Shown: positions 1 through 8,715 of the stretch, piece after piece
How positions within the stretch are numbered: the stretch's first letter is position 1
Layout: each line of letters starts with the position of its first letter
Notes under the pieces: model-generated
What the model saw: the letters and a program-made list of their open reading frames with translations, nothing else
What the model was told of the DNA's origin: nothing
The model's database searches: none
NCBI GenBank assembly: GCA_021166775.1
Contig: JAJPEQ010000013.1
Span: 248,001-312,000 of the forward strand
Reading direction: 5' to 3'
From: Comamonas sp.
Lineage (GTDB): Bacteria > Pseudomonadota > Gammaproteobacteria > Burkholderiales > Burkholderiaceae_C
DNA: 64,000 nt
Translations under genes and position numbers: made by a program

Positions 1-763
1 TCTTGCCGTGGCGGTGCGCCACGTTGTGGATCACGTATTTCTGCAACTGCAGCCAGTCGGCGCGTTGCACCAGCGTGCTGAACTTCGTGCCCAGCTCCAG
101 CTGGCCGGCCGTGGCCACTTCGTGGTGGTGCACCTCGACGGGGATGCCCAGCGCCTCCAGCGTCAGGCACATCTCGGAGCGCATGTCGTGCAGGCTGTCC
201 ACCGGCGGCACCGGAAAGTAGCCGCCCTTGACGGCGGGGCGGTGGCCGGAATTGCCGTGGGCGTATTCGGTGCCGGTGTTCCAGGCGGCTTCTTCCGACT
301 CGATCTGCAGGAAGCACCCGGACATGTCGGCGTGCCAGCGCACGCTGTCAAAGACGAAGAACTCGGGTTCGGGGCCGAAGTAGGCCGTGTCACCAATGCC
401 GCTGCTCTTGAGGTAGGCCTCGGCGCGGTGCGCGAGCGAGCGCGGGTCGCGGTCGTAGGGCCGGCCGTCGCTCGGGTCGTGCACGTCGCAGCTCAGGATC
501 AGTGTGGGCTCCTCGAAGAAGGGGTCGATGTTGGCGGTGTTCGGGTCGGGCATCAGAATCATGTCCGAGGCTTCGATGCCTTTCCACCCGGCAATCGACG
601 AGCCGTCGAACGCGTGCCCGGCGCTGAATTTGCCTTCATCGAACGCGGACACCGGCACGGTGACGTGCTGCTCCTTGCCACGGGTATCCGTGAAGCGCAG
701 ATCCACGAACTGCACGGCCTTGTCGGTCATCATCTTCATGACGTCGGAAACGGTTTTTGCCAT
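1..763 (-). CDS. glnA: Glutamine synthetase type I, 5' part of gene (truncated by window edge)
   Basis: The minus-strand frame opens with ATG at 763 ([20 protein letters not shown]) and runs off the left edge, giving about 254 N-terminal residues. It shows the GS beta-grasp domain and the start of the catalytic domain, with [10 protein letters not shown] (metal-binding glutamates) and [13 protein letters not shown]. The full protein is normally about 470 residues, so the adenylylation loop lies outside the window. It makes glutamine from glutamate, ammonia and ATP in the cytoplasm. A TGGAG ribosome site sits just upstream of the start. A sigma-54 promoter and NtrC-like sites lie upstream, as expected for a nitrogen-controlled glnA. 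Confidence 0.96.
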   Translation of the reverse strand, partial: MAKTVSDVMKMMTDKAVQFVDLRFTDTRGKEQHVTVPVSAFDEGKFSAGHAFDGSSIAGWKGIEASDMILMPDPNTANIDPFFEEPTLILSCDVHDPSDGRPYDRDPRSLAHRAEAYLKSSGIGDTAYFGPEPEFFVFDSVRWHADMSGCFLQIESEEAAWNTGTEYAHGNSGHRPAVKGGYFPVPPVDSLHDMRSEMCLTLEALGIPVEVHHHEVATAGQLELGTKFSTLVQRADWLQLQKYVIHNVAHRHGK

Positions 764-802
764 CTGAGTGCTCCATCCAGGGTTGGGGGTTGAACTCTGT
801 AA

Positions 803-818
803 AGCATGAGCCGTGCCA
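803..818 (-). promoter_or_regulatory. Sigma-54 (RpoN) promoter of glnA
   Basis: Read on the minus strand, TGGCACGGCTCATGCT has the -24 GG and -12 GC dinucleotides separated by exactly 10 bases, the invariant RpoN spacing. The -24 half matches TGGCAC fully; the -12 half (ATGCT) is weaker than TTGCA. It would start transcription about 30 bases before the glnA ATG. Confidence 0.8.
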
Positions 819-859
819 GGTTTTGATCCATGGTGGCATCAGTGTCTCTCACTTGTGAC

Positions 860-898
860 CGCACCAGAATTGTGCATTTCGTGCATCCATATGGTGCA
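860..898. promoter_or_regulatory. Two NtrC-like enhancer sites upstream of glnA
   Basis: Two 17-bp imperfect palindromes lie at 860-876 (CGCACCAGAATTGTGCA) and 882-898 (TGCATCCATATGGTGCA). Both fit the NtrC consensus TGCACCA-N3-TGGTGCA with one or two mismatches. Their centres are 22 bp apart, two helical turns, so dimers would sit on one DNA face. They lie roughly 75 and 97 bp upstream of the predicted glnA start site. The rest of this intergenic stretch (to 1069) holds the promoter of the divergent fad gene, for which I see no convincing boxes. Confidence 0.68.
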
Positions 899-1069
899 TC
901 GAGGGCGTGCATGCCCAAAGTAAGTGCATCTTTTTCCAAGTTGGCCATCGTCGGCTGCATCTGCGATCTTGTCTCTCTCGGGACAAACTGCGCCGCGAAG
1001 GACGCTTAGACTTCGCAAAAAGCACGATCGTACTTTTTTGGCGTTTTTTGTTTTGACAAGGAAGACAGC

Positions 1070-3181
1070 ATGACGGCAAGCTACCAGGTGCACGGCAACG
1101 TGGCCGTGATCACCCTCGACAACCCTCCGGTCAACGGACTGGGACTGGCTACGCGGTGCGCCCTCGTTGATGGGCTCGCACGCGCGCAGGTTGACGAGGC
1201 CGTCATGGCCATTGTGCTCACCGGTGCGGGCAAGGCGTTTTCGGGTGGAGCCGACATCAAGGAGTTCGGCACACCCCAGGCCATCCAGGAACCCAACCTG
1301 CTTTCGGTCATCGGCGCCATCGAGCATTGCGTCAAGCCGGTGGTGGCCGCGATCCACAGCGTGGCGATGGGCGGCGGGCTGGAGCTTGCGCTCGGCTGCC
1401 ACTACCGCGTGGTGGCGCCCGGCTGCAATGTGGCCCTGCCCGAGGTCAAGTTGGGCCTGATTCCCGGCGCCGGCGGCACGCAGCGCCTGCCCCGGGTGAT
1501 CGGTGTGGAAGCGGCGCTCAACATGATCGTGAGCGGCGAGCCGGTCAAGAGTGAATTCATTGCGGGCGTGCCGGGGCAAAAGCTGTTCGACAAGCTCACC
1601 GTCTCCACCGAATCGCTGATGGACGAGGCGCTTGCATTTGCGCGCGGCGTGGCCGATGAACATGCCAAGGGCGCCCCGCTGCCGCTGGTGCGCCACCTGC
1701 CGTGCAAACACCCGCAGGGCGATGCTTACTTCCAGTTCGCGCGCAACATGGTCAAGGGCATGGCGAAGAACTTTCCGGCACCCGCCCAGTGCGTGGACGC
1801 GGTGGAGGTGGCGACGAAGAAGAAATTCGCCGACGGTATGGCGTACGAGCGTGAGCACTTCATCAACCTGATGTGGACCAGCGAGTCGCGCGCACTGCGC
1901 CACCTGTTTGTCGCCGAGCGCGCCGCCAGCAAGATCCCCGACGTGCCCTCCGACACCCCGCAGCGCGAAATCAGGAAGGTGGCCGTCATCGGCGCGGGCA
2001 CCATGGGTGGCGGCATCGCGATGAACTTCCTCAACGCAGGCATCCCCGTCACCATGCTGGAGATGAAGCCCGAGGCCATCGAGCGCGGCGTGGGCGTGAT
2101 GCGCAAGAACTACGAGGCACAGGTCAAGAAGGGCAAGCTCAAACAGGACAAGTACGAGCAACGCATGGCGCTGCTCACCACCACGCTGAGCTATGACGAC
2201 CTCAAGGACGCCGACCTCGTCATCGAGGCGGTGTTCGAGGATATCGGCGTGAAGGAGCAAGTCTTCAAGCAGCTCGATGCCGTGGTCAGGCCCGGCGCCA
2301 TCCTGGCGAGCAACACCTCGACGCTGGACGTGAACAGGATCGCCGCGTTCACGAAGCGGCCGCAGGATGTGGTGGGCATGCATTTCTTCAGTCCGGCCAA
2401 TGTCATGAAGCTGCTTGAAGTCGTGCGTGGCGAGAAGACCGCCAAGGACGTGCTGGCCACCGTCATGACCGTGGCCAAGAAGATCCGCAAGACGGCCGTG
2501 GTGGCTGGGGTGTGCGATGGTTTCATCGGCAACCGCATGATCGAGCAGTACGTGCGCCAGGCGGGATTTTTGATCGATGAAGGCTGCACGCCCGCGCAGG
2601 TGGACAAGGCCGTCGAAAAATTCGGCTTCGCCATGGGGCCCTTCCGCATGGGCGACTTGGCGGGCAACGACATCGGCTGGGCGATTCGCAAGCGCCGCGC
2701 GATCGAGCATCCCGACATGAAGTACAGCAAGACCGCGGACCTGTTGTGCGAGCGGGGCCGCTTCGGGCAGAAGGTGGGCAAGGGCTGGTACGACTACGTG
2801 CCGGGCAGGCGCGATGCCATCCCGAACGCCGAGGTCGTGGCCATGATCGAGGACTATCGCAAGAGCCAGGGCATCACACCGCGCAAGGTGACGGACGAGG
2901 AGATCGTGCAGCGCCTGGTGTTCTCGCTGGTGAACGAGGCCGCGCACATCCTGGAAGAAGGCATCGCCAACAAGGCGAGCGACATCGACGTGGTCTACAT
3001 CTTCGGCTACGGTTTCCCGGTGTTTCGCGGCGGGCCGCTGAACTACGCCAACGAGTTCGGCCTGTTCAACGTGGTGGCCACGATGAAGCGCTTTGCGCAA
3101 AACCCGCTCGACGACGCTGCGTTCTGGCAGCCCGCGCCCCTGTTGGCGCGCCTGGTAGCTCAAGGCAAGCAATTTGCCTGA
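1070..3181 (+). CDS. Bifunctional enoyl-CoA hydratase/3-hydroxyacyl-CoA dehydrogenase
   Basis: A 703-residue fatty-acid oxidation enzyme of the FadB/FadJ/peroxisomal type. The N-terminal crotonase domain (about 1-190) has the oxyanion-hole segments FSGGADIKEFG and AMGGGLELALGC and the PEVKLGLIPGAGGTQRL stretch. A Rossmann NAD site VIGAGTMGGGIAMN follows at about residue 307, then the C-terminal helical 3-hydroxyacyl-CoA dehydrogenase domains. It hydrates 2-enoyl-CoA and oxidises the 3-hydroxyacyl-CoA to 3-ketoacyl-CoA. The ATG at 1070 has AAGGAAG upstream. The thiolase starts 45 bp downstream, so the two form the hydratase/dehydrogenase-thiolase pair; chain-length preference cannot be read. 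A symbol is withheld because fadB, fadJ and paralogues are not separable here. Confidence 0.93.
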   Translation: MTASYQVHGNVAVITLDNPPVNGLGLATRCALVDGLARAQVDEAVMAIVLTGAGKAFSGGADIKEFGTPQAIQEPNLLSVIGAIEHCVKPVVAAIHSVAMGGGLELALGCHYRVVAPGCNVALPEVKLGLIPGAGGTQRLPRVIGVEAALNMIVSGEPVKSEFIAGVPGQKLFDKLTVSTESLMDEALAFARGVADEHAKGAPLPLVRHLPCKHPQGDAYFQFARNMVKGMAKNFPAPAQCVDAVEVATKKKFADGMAYEREHFINLMWTSESRALRHLFVAERAASKIPDVPSDTPQREIRKVAVIGAGTMGGGIAMNFLNAGIPVTMLEMKPEAIERGVGVMRKNYEAQVKKGKLKQDKYEQRMALLTTTLSYDDLKDADLVIEAVFEDIGVKEQVFKQLDAVVRPGAILASNTSTLDVNRIAAFTKRPQDVVGMHFFSPANVMKLLEVVRGEKTAKDVLATVMTVAKKIRKTAVVAGVCDGFIGNRMIEQYVRQAGFLIDEGCTPAQVDKAVEKFGFAMGPFRMGDLAGNDIGWAIRKRRAIEHPDMKYSKTADLLCERGRFGQKVGKGWYDYVPGRRDAIPNAEVVAMIEDYRKSQGITPRKVTDEEIVQRLVFSLVNEAAHILEEGIANKASDIDVVYIFGYGFPVFRGGPLNYANEFGLFNVVATMKRFAQNPLDDAAFWQPAPLLARLVAQGKQFA

Positions 3182-3226
3182 AGCCGAACGCGACCGAACG
3201 CAACCGAAGACACAAGGACCATCGCA

Positions 3227-4402
3227 ATGACATCCGCAGTAATCGTTTCCACCGCCCGCACGCCGCTCGCCAAGAGCTGGAAGGGTTCGTTCAACATGAC
3301 CCATGGCGCCACGATGGGTAGCCACGTGGTGCGCGCCGCCGTCGAGCGCGCCGGCGTCGAAGGCGCCGAGGTCGAGGACGTGATCATGGGCTGCGCCAAC
3401 CCCGAGGGCGCCACCGGCATGAACATCGCGCGCCAGATCGCGCTCATGGCCGATCTGCCCGTCACGACCGCCGGCATGACCGTGAACCGTTTCTGCTCCT
3501 CGGGCCTGCAGGCCATCGCCATCGCCAGCCAGCGCATCATCGCGGGCGAGGGCGACGTGTACGTGGCCGGCGGCGTGGAGAGCATCTCCTGCGTGCAGCA
3601 GGAGATGAACATGCACATGATTTTCGACCCCGCGCTGCAGAAGAAGAAGCCCGAGATCTACTGGGGCATGCTGCAGACGGCCGAGCAGGTCGCCCAGCGC
3701 TACCGCATCGGCCGCGAAGCCATGGACGAGTACGGCGCTGCCAGCCAGCAGAAGGCCTGCGCCGCGCAGGCCGCGGGCCTGTTCGAGGCCGAGATCGCAC
3801 CGATCACCGTGACCGCGGGCATTGTCGACAAGACCATGGGCCTGATCACGAAGCAGGTCACCGTCAGCAAGGACGAAGGCCTGCGCGAGGGCACGACGGT
3901 GGCGGGCATCAGCGGCATCAAGCCGGCGCTGCCCGGTGGCCTGGTGGCGGCAGGCAATGCCAGCCAGTATTCCGACGGTGCGGGCGCCTGCGTGGTGGTG
4001 GGCGAAGACTACGCGAGCCGCAAGGGCCTCAAGCCGCTGGGGCGCTTCCTTGGATTTGCGGTCGCGGGCTGCGAGCCCGACGAGATGGGCATCGGCCCGG
4101 TGTTCGCGGTGCCCAAGGTACTGAAGAAGCTCGGCCTGACGATCGATGACATTGACCTGTGGGAGCTCAACGAGGCCTTTGCCGTGCAGGTCATCTACTG
4201 CCGCGACCGGCTGGGCATCCCGGCCGACCGCCTGAACGTGAACGGCGGTGCGATCGCCGTCGGTCACCCCTACGGCGTGACAGGCCAGCGCCTGACGGGG
4301 CACGCGCTCATCGAGGGCAAGCGCCGCGGTGCCAAGCGGGTGTGCATCACGATGTGCATCGGTGGCGGCATGGGCGCGGCCGGGGTGTTCGAGGTGTTGT
4401 AA
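3227..4402 (+). CDS. Acetyl-CoA acyltransferase (thiolase)
   Basis: A 391-residue thiolase, full length for the family. The acylated nucleophile is about C90 in NRFCSSGLQ. The GHPYGVTG histidine motif and the second catalytic cysteine in [14 protein letters not shown] are near the C-terminus. It cleaves 3-ketoacyl-CoA with CoA to acetyl-CoA and a shortened acyl-CoA, completing the cycle started by the gene upstream. AAGGA precedes the ATG. Biosynthetic (PhaA-like) and degradative thiolases look alike at this level; pairing with the bifunctional enzyme favours beta-oxidation. Confidence 0.93.
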   Translation: MTSAVIVSTARTPLAKSWKGSFNMTHGATMGSHVVRAAVERAGVEGAEVEDVIMGCANPEGATGMNIARQIALMADLPVTTAGMTVNRFCSSGLQAIAIASQRIIAGEGDVYVAGGVESISCVQQEMNMHMIFDPALQKKKPEIYWGMLQTAEQVAQRYRIGREAMDEYGAASQQKACAAQAAGLFEAEIAPITVTAGIVDKTMGLITKQVTVSKDEGLREGTTVAGISGIKPALPGGLVAAGNASQYSDGAGACVVVGEDYASRKGLKPLGRFLGFAVAGCEPDEMGIGPVFAVPKVLKKLGLTIDDIDLWELNEAFAVQVIYCRDRLGIPADRLNVNGGAIAVGHPYGVTGQRLTGHALIEGKRRGAKRVCITMCIGGGMGAAGVFEVL

Positions 4403-4435
4403 GGTGCGCCGGGCGCAAGCCCGAAATCGATCTGC

Positions 4436-4456
4436 GGGGCCGAATCATTCGGCCCC
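4436..4456. terminator. Hairpin between convergent thiolase and TetR genes
   Basis: GGGGCCGAATCATTCGGCCCC is an 8-bp GC-rich stem-loop between two converging genes. The run of T on either side is poor, so this is a terminator-like hairpin rather than a canonical one. Confidence 0.55.
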
Positions 4457-4459
4457 TTG

Positions 4460-5131
4460 CTATTTGGCTTGTACGCGTTTGAGCAGATTTGCCAGATAGG
4501 CGTCAAAGAGCTCTTGTGACGATTGCCCGAACATGCGGATGCGTCCTGTGTGGCTCATCACGAGCAGGCCGACGATGTGCGCGAAGAGGGCGGTGACTTC
4601 CCGGGTTGCCGCAGCGCTGCTCATGCCCATGGATTGCAGCGCGCCGTGGCAGGGTAGCAGTGCATCGCGCAGGCGGGTGTTGAGCCGGGTGTTGAGTTCA
4701 GGCGTCAGGCCGCGTGGCGCCATGCCTTGAAAGAGGTAGAAGCCCAGATCCAAGTCATGCGAGTTGGCGCGGTAGAACTCGAAGAAGGCCGTGGCGGCAG
4801 CGCGCAGCCGGTCGGCCTCGCTCGGCGCATCGATCAGGGCCTGTTGCACACGGTCGTTCAGGCGTTCGAGCGATTCGCCCAGCAGCGCGCCATAGATGTG
4901 CTCCTTGCTCGGAAAGTAGCTGTAGAGCGCCCCCGGCGTGTAGCCCGCGCGCCGCGCGATTTCGCGGATGCTGGTCTTTTCCATGCCCAGTTCAAAGAAA
5001 ACCGACCGCGCCGCATCCAGCACCAGTTCCTGCCGGACGTCGGCGAGCTTGCGCCGGCGCTCGTCACGTTGTGTGTGGGTGGAGATGGGAGGTGCCGAGG
5101 GTTTTTTTTCTGGAAGAGGCATACGGCTCAT
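4460..5131 (-). CDS. TetR-family transcriptional regulator
   Basis: About 223 residues from ATG at 5131. The N-terminal helix-turn-helix (ILDAARSVFFELGMEKTSI-type region, then IREIARRAGYTPGALYSYFPSKEHIYGALL) is a textbook TetR domain. The C-terminal ligand domain contains FYLFQGMAPRGLTPELNTRL and resembles fatty-acid/CoA-responsive repressors, but the ligand cannot be read. An upstream GTG at 5158 would put the start inside the operator palindrome, so the ATG is preferred; no good ribosome site is visible for either. It is divergent from the HpaB/AbfD-like gene and convergent with the beta-oxidation pair, so it probably represses the former and itself. Confidence 0.88.
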   Translation of the reverse strand: MSRMPLPEKKPSAPPISTHTQRDERRRKLADVRQELVLDAARSVFFELGMEKTSIREIARRAGYTPGALYSYFPSKEHIYGALLGESLERLNDRVQQALIDAPSEADRLRAAATAFFEFYRANSHDLDLGFYLFQGMAPRGLTPELNTRLNTRLRDALLPCHGALQSMGMSSAAATREVTALFAHIVGLLVMSHTGRIRMFGQSSQELFDAYLANLLKRVQAK

Positions 5132-5150
5132 TGTAGGATTGACAATAACA

Positions 5151-5165
5151 TTGAACACTGTTCAA
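5151..5165. promoter_or_regulatory. Probable TetR operator
   Basis: TTGAACACTGTTCAA is a perfect 15-bp palindrome (7-bp arms around one base) in the short spacer between the divergent TetR gene and the flavoprotein gene. Its position between the two starts fits an operator that shuts off both promoters. Confidence 0.65.
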
Positions 5166-5196
5166 ATATATTTATGTTTGTTTGAGGAGAAGAGTC

Positions 5197-6816
5197 ATGG
5201 GCATGAACATAGACGCCGCGCCCGAGCGGGTGGCCTTGATGACGGGGGATGCCTACCGGGAATCGCTCAGACGCCTCAAACCCCGCGTGTTTGTCGATGG
5301 CAGGCGCATCGAGAGCGTGGCCGATGCGCCCGAACTCGTGCCGGGGGTGAACGCGCTGGCCTACACCTACGACTTCGCGCTCAAGGAAGAACTGGCGCCA
5401 ATCGCGCTGGCCACGCAGACGAGTCGCGGCCGCATCGTGCCGCGCATGCTGCATGTGAATGAGGCGGCCGGTGATCTGCTCAACAAGCTCGAGGCGGTGC
5501 GCGTGCTGTGCCAGGAAACCGGCTGCGCGCAGCGCTATCTGGCGCACGACGCGCTCAACGGCCTGGCGCAGGCCACCGCGGCGATCGACGATGCAAGCGG
5601 CACGCGCGAGGCGGGCGATCGTTTTCGCGCCTACCTCGCGCATGCGCAAGACAACGATCTTGCCATCGGCATTGCGATGACCGACGCCAAGGGCGACCGC
5701 ACGAAGAAGCCGCATGAGCAGGCGAACCTGGATGCCTACGTGCACGTGGTGCGGCGCGACGGCAAGGGCGTGTGGATCAGCGGCGCCAAGGCCATCGTGA
5801 CCGGCGCGCCCTACATGCACGAGCTGCTCGTGATGCCGAGTCGCAACATGGGGCCGCAGGACGCGGCGTTTGCCGTGTGCTGCGCGGTGCCGGTGGATGC
5901 GGCCGGCATCACCATCGTCTCACGCGTGGCGGGGCGGCCAAGCGATGAGCCCGAGCACGGCGCGCCGTTGTTCTCGCGCAGGTACGGCCAGTCCACCGCC
6001 GTCGTGCTGTTCGAGGAGGTTTTCGTGCCGTGGGAGCGCGTGTTCTACGCCGGTGACTGGAAGCACAGCCACATCCTCACCTACAGCTACGCCACGCACC
6101 ATCGCCACAGCTGCATCGCCGCGCGCGCCGGCTTCGGCGATCTGCTCATCGGCGCGGGCGCGCTGATGTGCGAGGCCAACGGCTTCGACGACCCGGGCAA
6201 AGTGAGCAGCCTGCGCGAGCCCATGGTCGAGCTCATCAAGATCGTCGAGGGCTTTTACGCTTGTGGTGTGGCCGCGAGTGTCTACGCGCAGCCGGATGAG
6301 CACAGCAAGACCTTCATGCCCGAGCCGGTGTATGCCAACATCGGCAAGCTGCTGATGTCCACGCAGATCTACGACATGCACCGCCTCGCGCACGAGGTCT
6401 CGGGCGGCCTCATCGTCGCGCTGCCCGGGCCGGATGAGGACCACAACCCCGAGACGGCCGCGAAACTCTCTGACGTGCTGCGCGCCAGCCCCATCGTGCC
6501 TTACGACAAGCGCATCGAGGCCGCGCGTTTCATCGAAGACCTCACCGCTTCCTACCAGGGCGGTTGGTACTCGCTCATCAGCCTGCACGGCGGTGGTTCG
6601 CCCGCGGCGATGAAGCAGGAAATATGGCGCAACTACCCCGTGGGCAACAAGGTGCAGCTCGTCGAACGCCTGCTGGAGCGCGGCGTGATGCATGACCCGG
6701 ACCGCCCGATCACGGCGAACACCCAGCCTGGCAAGTGCTGCGACAGCGGCTGCGGCGCGCCGGGGCAGGGGATCATGCAGCCGATGACGGTGCGTCGCAC
6801 CCGCGAAACCGGCTGA
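5197..6816 (+). CDS. HpaB/AbfD-superfamily flavoprotein (4-hydroxybutyryl-CoA dehydratase-like)
   Basis: A 539-residue protein of the acyl-CoA-dehydrogenase-like fold that includes 4-hydroxyphenylacetate 3-hydroxylase (HpaB) and 4-hydroxybutyryl-CoA dehydratase (AbfD). Family blocks include GDAYRESLRRLKPRVFVDGR, TDAKGDRTKKP, GVWISGAKAIVTGAP and FVPWERVFYAGDW. GAGGAG precedes the ATG at 5197. By manual alignment to remembered AbfD ligands, C110 matches the first cluster cysteine, but the second position is Y114 and the last is about A309; only the histidine (about H302) remains. So a [4Fe-4S] dehydratase is unlikely, and a flavin-dependent hydroxylase or isomerase is more plausible. The C-terminus carries a cysteine cluster, GKCCDSGCGAPGQ. 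Substrate unknown. Confidence 0.78.
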   Translation: MGMNIDAAPERVALMTGDAYRESLRRLKPRVFVDGRRIESVADAPELVPGVNALAYTYDFALKEELAPIALATQTSRGRIVPRMLHVNEAAGDLLNKLEAVRVLCQETGCAQRYLAHDALNGLAQATAAIDDASGTREAGDRFRAYLAHAQDNDLAIGIAMTDAKGDRTKKPHEQANLDAYVHVVRRDGKGVWISGAKAIVTGAPYMHELLVMPSRNMGPQDAAFAVCCAVPVDAAGITIVSRVAGRPSDEPEHGAPLFSRRYGQSTAVVLFEEVFVPWERVFYAGDWKHSHILTYSYATHHRHSCIAARAGFGDLLIGAGALMCEANGFDDPGKVSSLREPMVELIKIVEGFYACGVAASVYAQPDEHSKTFMPEPVYANIGKLLMSTQIYDMHRLAHEVSGGLIVALPGPDEDHNPETAAKLSDVLRASPIVPYDKRIEAARFIEDLTASYQGGWYSLISLHGGGSPAAMKQEIWRNYPVGNKVQLVERLLERGVMHDPDRPITANTQPGKCCDSGCGAPGQGIMQPMTVRRTRETG

Positions 6817-6832
6817 ATCCGTGGACCGCGGA

Positions 6833-8116
6833 TCAGTTGCGCATGGTGCCCGGCAGCCAGAGTGCAATTTGAGGCCAGAGCATCACCATGCCCATCACGG
6901 CAATCATCAAGACCACGTAGGGCATGGCGCCGCGCACGATGGTGCCCAGAGGGGCATTCGTGATGGCCTTGATCGTGAACAGGTTCATGCCCACGGGCGG
7001 AGTGATTTGCGCCAGCTCCAGGTTGATGACCAGCAGTACCCCGTACCAGACGGGGTTGATGCCAAGATGGTGCATCACCGGAAGAATCACCGGCGTCGTG
7101 ATCAGGATGATGGAGATGGATTCCAGGAACATGCCGAGCACGAAGATCAACGCCATCATGGTCAGCAGGAAGCCGATCGCCCCCATGTGGGCGGCCGTCA
7201 CCAGCTCCACCATCTGCTGGGGTATGCGCAGCTTGGTCAGCACGTGTCCGAACACCGAGGCGCCGGCAAGGATCATGAACAGCATCGCGGAGATCCGGCT
7301 CGCATCGACGGCTGCTTCCCAGATGGCGCGCAGGTTCAGCGTGCGATAGACCAGTACCCCGATCAGCAGGGCCAGCCAGGCGCCTGCGGCGGCGGCTTCG
7401 GTGGCGGTGAACAGGCCGGCGTACATCCCGCCCAGCACGAACACGGGCAAGGACAGCGCCCACAGTGCCTTGCGCAGGGCATGCAGCGCTTCGCCGAAGC
7501 TGGCGCGCGGCTCGCGCCGGATGTGGCGGTGTTTCATGGCGGTGGTCGCCATGCTCCAGGCGATGAAGACGGCCGCCATCAGCAAGCCCGGCACAACCCC
7601 TGCCATGAACAGAGCGCCAATCGAGGTGTCGGTGATCACGCCGTAAAGAATCATCGGGCCGGAAGGCGGAATCAGAATGCCCAGCGTGCCGCCTGCCGCG
7701 ACCAGGCCATAGGCTGCGCGCGGGTCGTAGCCGTAACGGACCATTTGTGGAATGGCCACGGCCCCTATGGTCAGCGCGGTGGCGACACTGGAGCCGGAGA
7801 TCGCAGCGAATACGGTGCAGGCAGCGATGGTGGCGATACCCAGTCCGCCTGGCAGGTGGCGCGTGAGTGTGTACGCCGTCTGGTAGAGGTCATCCACGAT
7901 CTTGCTGCGGATCATCAGGTAGGCCATGAAGGCGAACAGCGGAATGGCCACCAGCAGGTAATGATCCATCTCGCCGAACATCACCTCGGTGACGGAGCCC
8001 AGCTCACCCTGGGTGATCAGCAGCAGCGCGCCGCCGAATGCGGCCAGTCCGGCGAAGATCGGCAGCCCGGTGAACAGCAGCAGGAGCAGCGCGACAAAAA
8101 GCACGGCGATCGTCAT
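6833..8116 (-). CDS. dctM: TRAP transporter large permease (DctM)
   Basis: The 427-residue large integral membrane subunit of a tripartite ATP-independent periplasmic transporter. It starts MTIAVLFVALLLLLFTGLP and contains many hydrophobic segments with family motifs such as VAIPLFAFMAYLM, IAACTVFAAISGSSVATA and IPPSGPMILYGV. It forms the substrate channel and is driven by a cation gradient. The ATG at 8116 overlaps the dctQ stop (ATGA), so the two are translationally coupled. A longer frame reading upstream lies over dctQ and is not the real start. It is the last gene of the lyase-CoA transferase-dctPQM operon. Confidence 0.93.
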   Translation of the reverse strand: MTIAVLFVALLLLLFTGLPIFAGLAAFGGALLLITQGELGSVTEVMFGEMDHYLLVAIPLFAFMAYLMIRSKIVDDLYQTAYTLTRHLPGGLGIATIAACTVFAAISGSSVATALTIGAVAIPQMVRYGYDPRAAYGLVAAGGTLGILIPPSGPMILYGVITDTSIGALFMAGVVPGLLMAAVFIAWSMATTAMKHRHIRREPRASFGEALHALRKALWALSLPVFVLGGMYAGLFTATEAAAAGAWLALLIGVLVYRTLNLRAIWEAAVDASRISAMLFMILAGASVFGHVLTKLRIPQQMVELVTAAHMGAIGFLLTMMALIFVLGMFLESISIILITTPVILPVMHHLGINPVWYGVLLVINLELAQITPPVGMNLFTIKAITNAPLGTIVRGAMPYVVLMIAVMGMVMLWPQIALWLPGTMRN

Positions 8117-8685
8117 GGGGCATCCCTTGGCGCTGCCAGCTGGCTTGAGGAGGCAGGGCGCAGGGGCCGGCCGATCCATGTGCGCCAGAGTGCCTCGAGG
8201 GTGGCCAGCAACAGCAAGGCGCCGCCCAGGGGCAGCATCAGCATCAGCCACCACACGGGCCATTCGAGGTGGCCTTCGGTGACCAGTCCGAGCGTGCGCG
8301 CCAGCATCGCGGTCTGCCCTCCGCTGACGACAAGCACCGTTGCCACGGCGGCACAGGCCACGGCGGCCCATGCCGTGGCCCAGCGCTTGCCGGCGGGTGA
8401 AAGCCGCTGCACCAGCACGTCCACGCCTATGTGTTCACCGCGCCGGAAGGTCTGGGCCACGGCCAGCATCACGGTCGCCACCAGCAGGTGGCCGACGAGT
8501 TCGTCAACCCAGGCTGGCGCGGCGTTGAAGACGTAGCGCATCACGACGGCCCAGCCGATCAGCACGAATGATATGAGGATGGCGATGGCCGAAAGCGCCA
8601 TGGCGGCGGCGCAGATGGTGGCCACGGCCTGGCTCAGGATGCGCAGCGCGGTGCTCTCGCCGGGCGTGTCAGGAAGTTGGTGCAT
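8113..8685 (-). CDS. dctQ: TRAP transporter small permease (DctQ)
   Basis: A 190-residue membrane protein with four hydrophobic stretches and the DctQ core AVVMRYVFNAAPAWVDELVG followed by FRRGEHIGVDVL. It bridges the periplasmic binding protein and DctM in the inner membrane. It lies 30 bp downstream of dctP and overlaps dctM by four bases. The short, charged C-terminal tail after the last hydrophobic segment is unremarkable. Confidence 0.9.
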   Translation of the reverse strand: MHQLPDTPGESTALRILSQAVATICAAAMALSAIAILISFVLIGWAVVMRYVFNAAPAWVDELVGHLLVATVMLAVAQTFRRGEHIGVDVLVQRLSPAGKRWATAWAAVACAAVATVLVVSGGQTAMLARTLGLVTEGHLEWPVWWLMLMLPLGGALLLLATLEALWRTWIGRPLRPASSSQLAAPRDAP

Positions 8686-8715
8686 GGAACGTCATCTTCT
8701 GGTGCATTTGGGCGA

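Noticed and set aside
839-4303. 1154-codon open frame on the minus strand
   Set aside because: It lies antisense to two clear beta-oxidation genes, has low-complexity His/Ala/Leu/Arg-rich translation and no family motifs; a GC-rich shadow frame.
6821-8536. 571-codon plus-strand frame over the TRAP genes
   Set aside because: Antisense to dctM and dctQ, with Gln/His/Arg-rich translation and no ribosome site.
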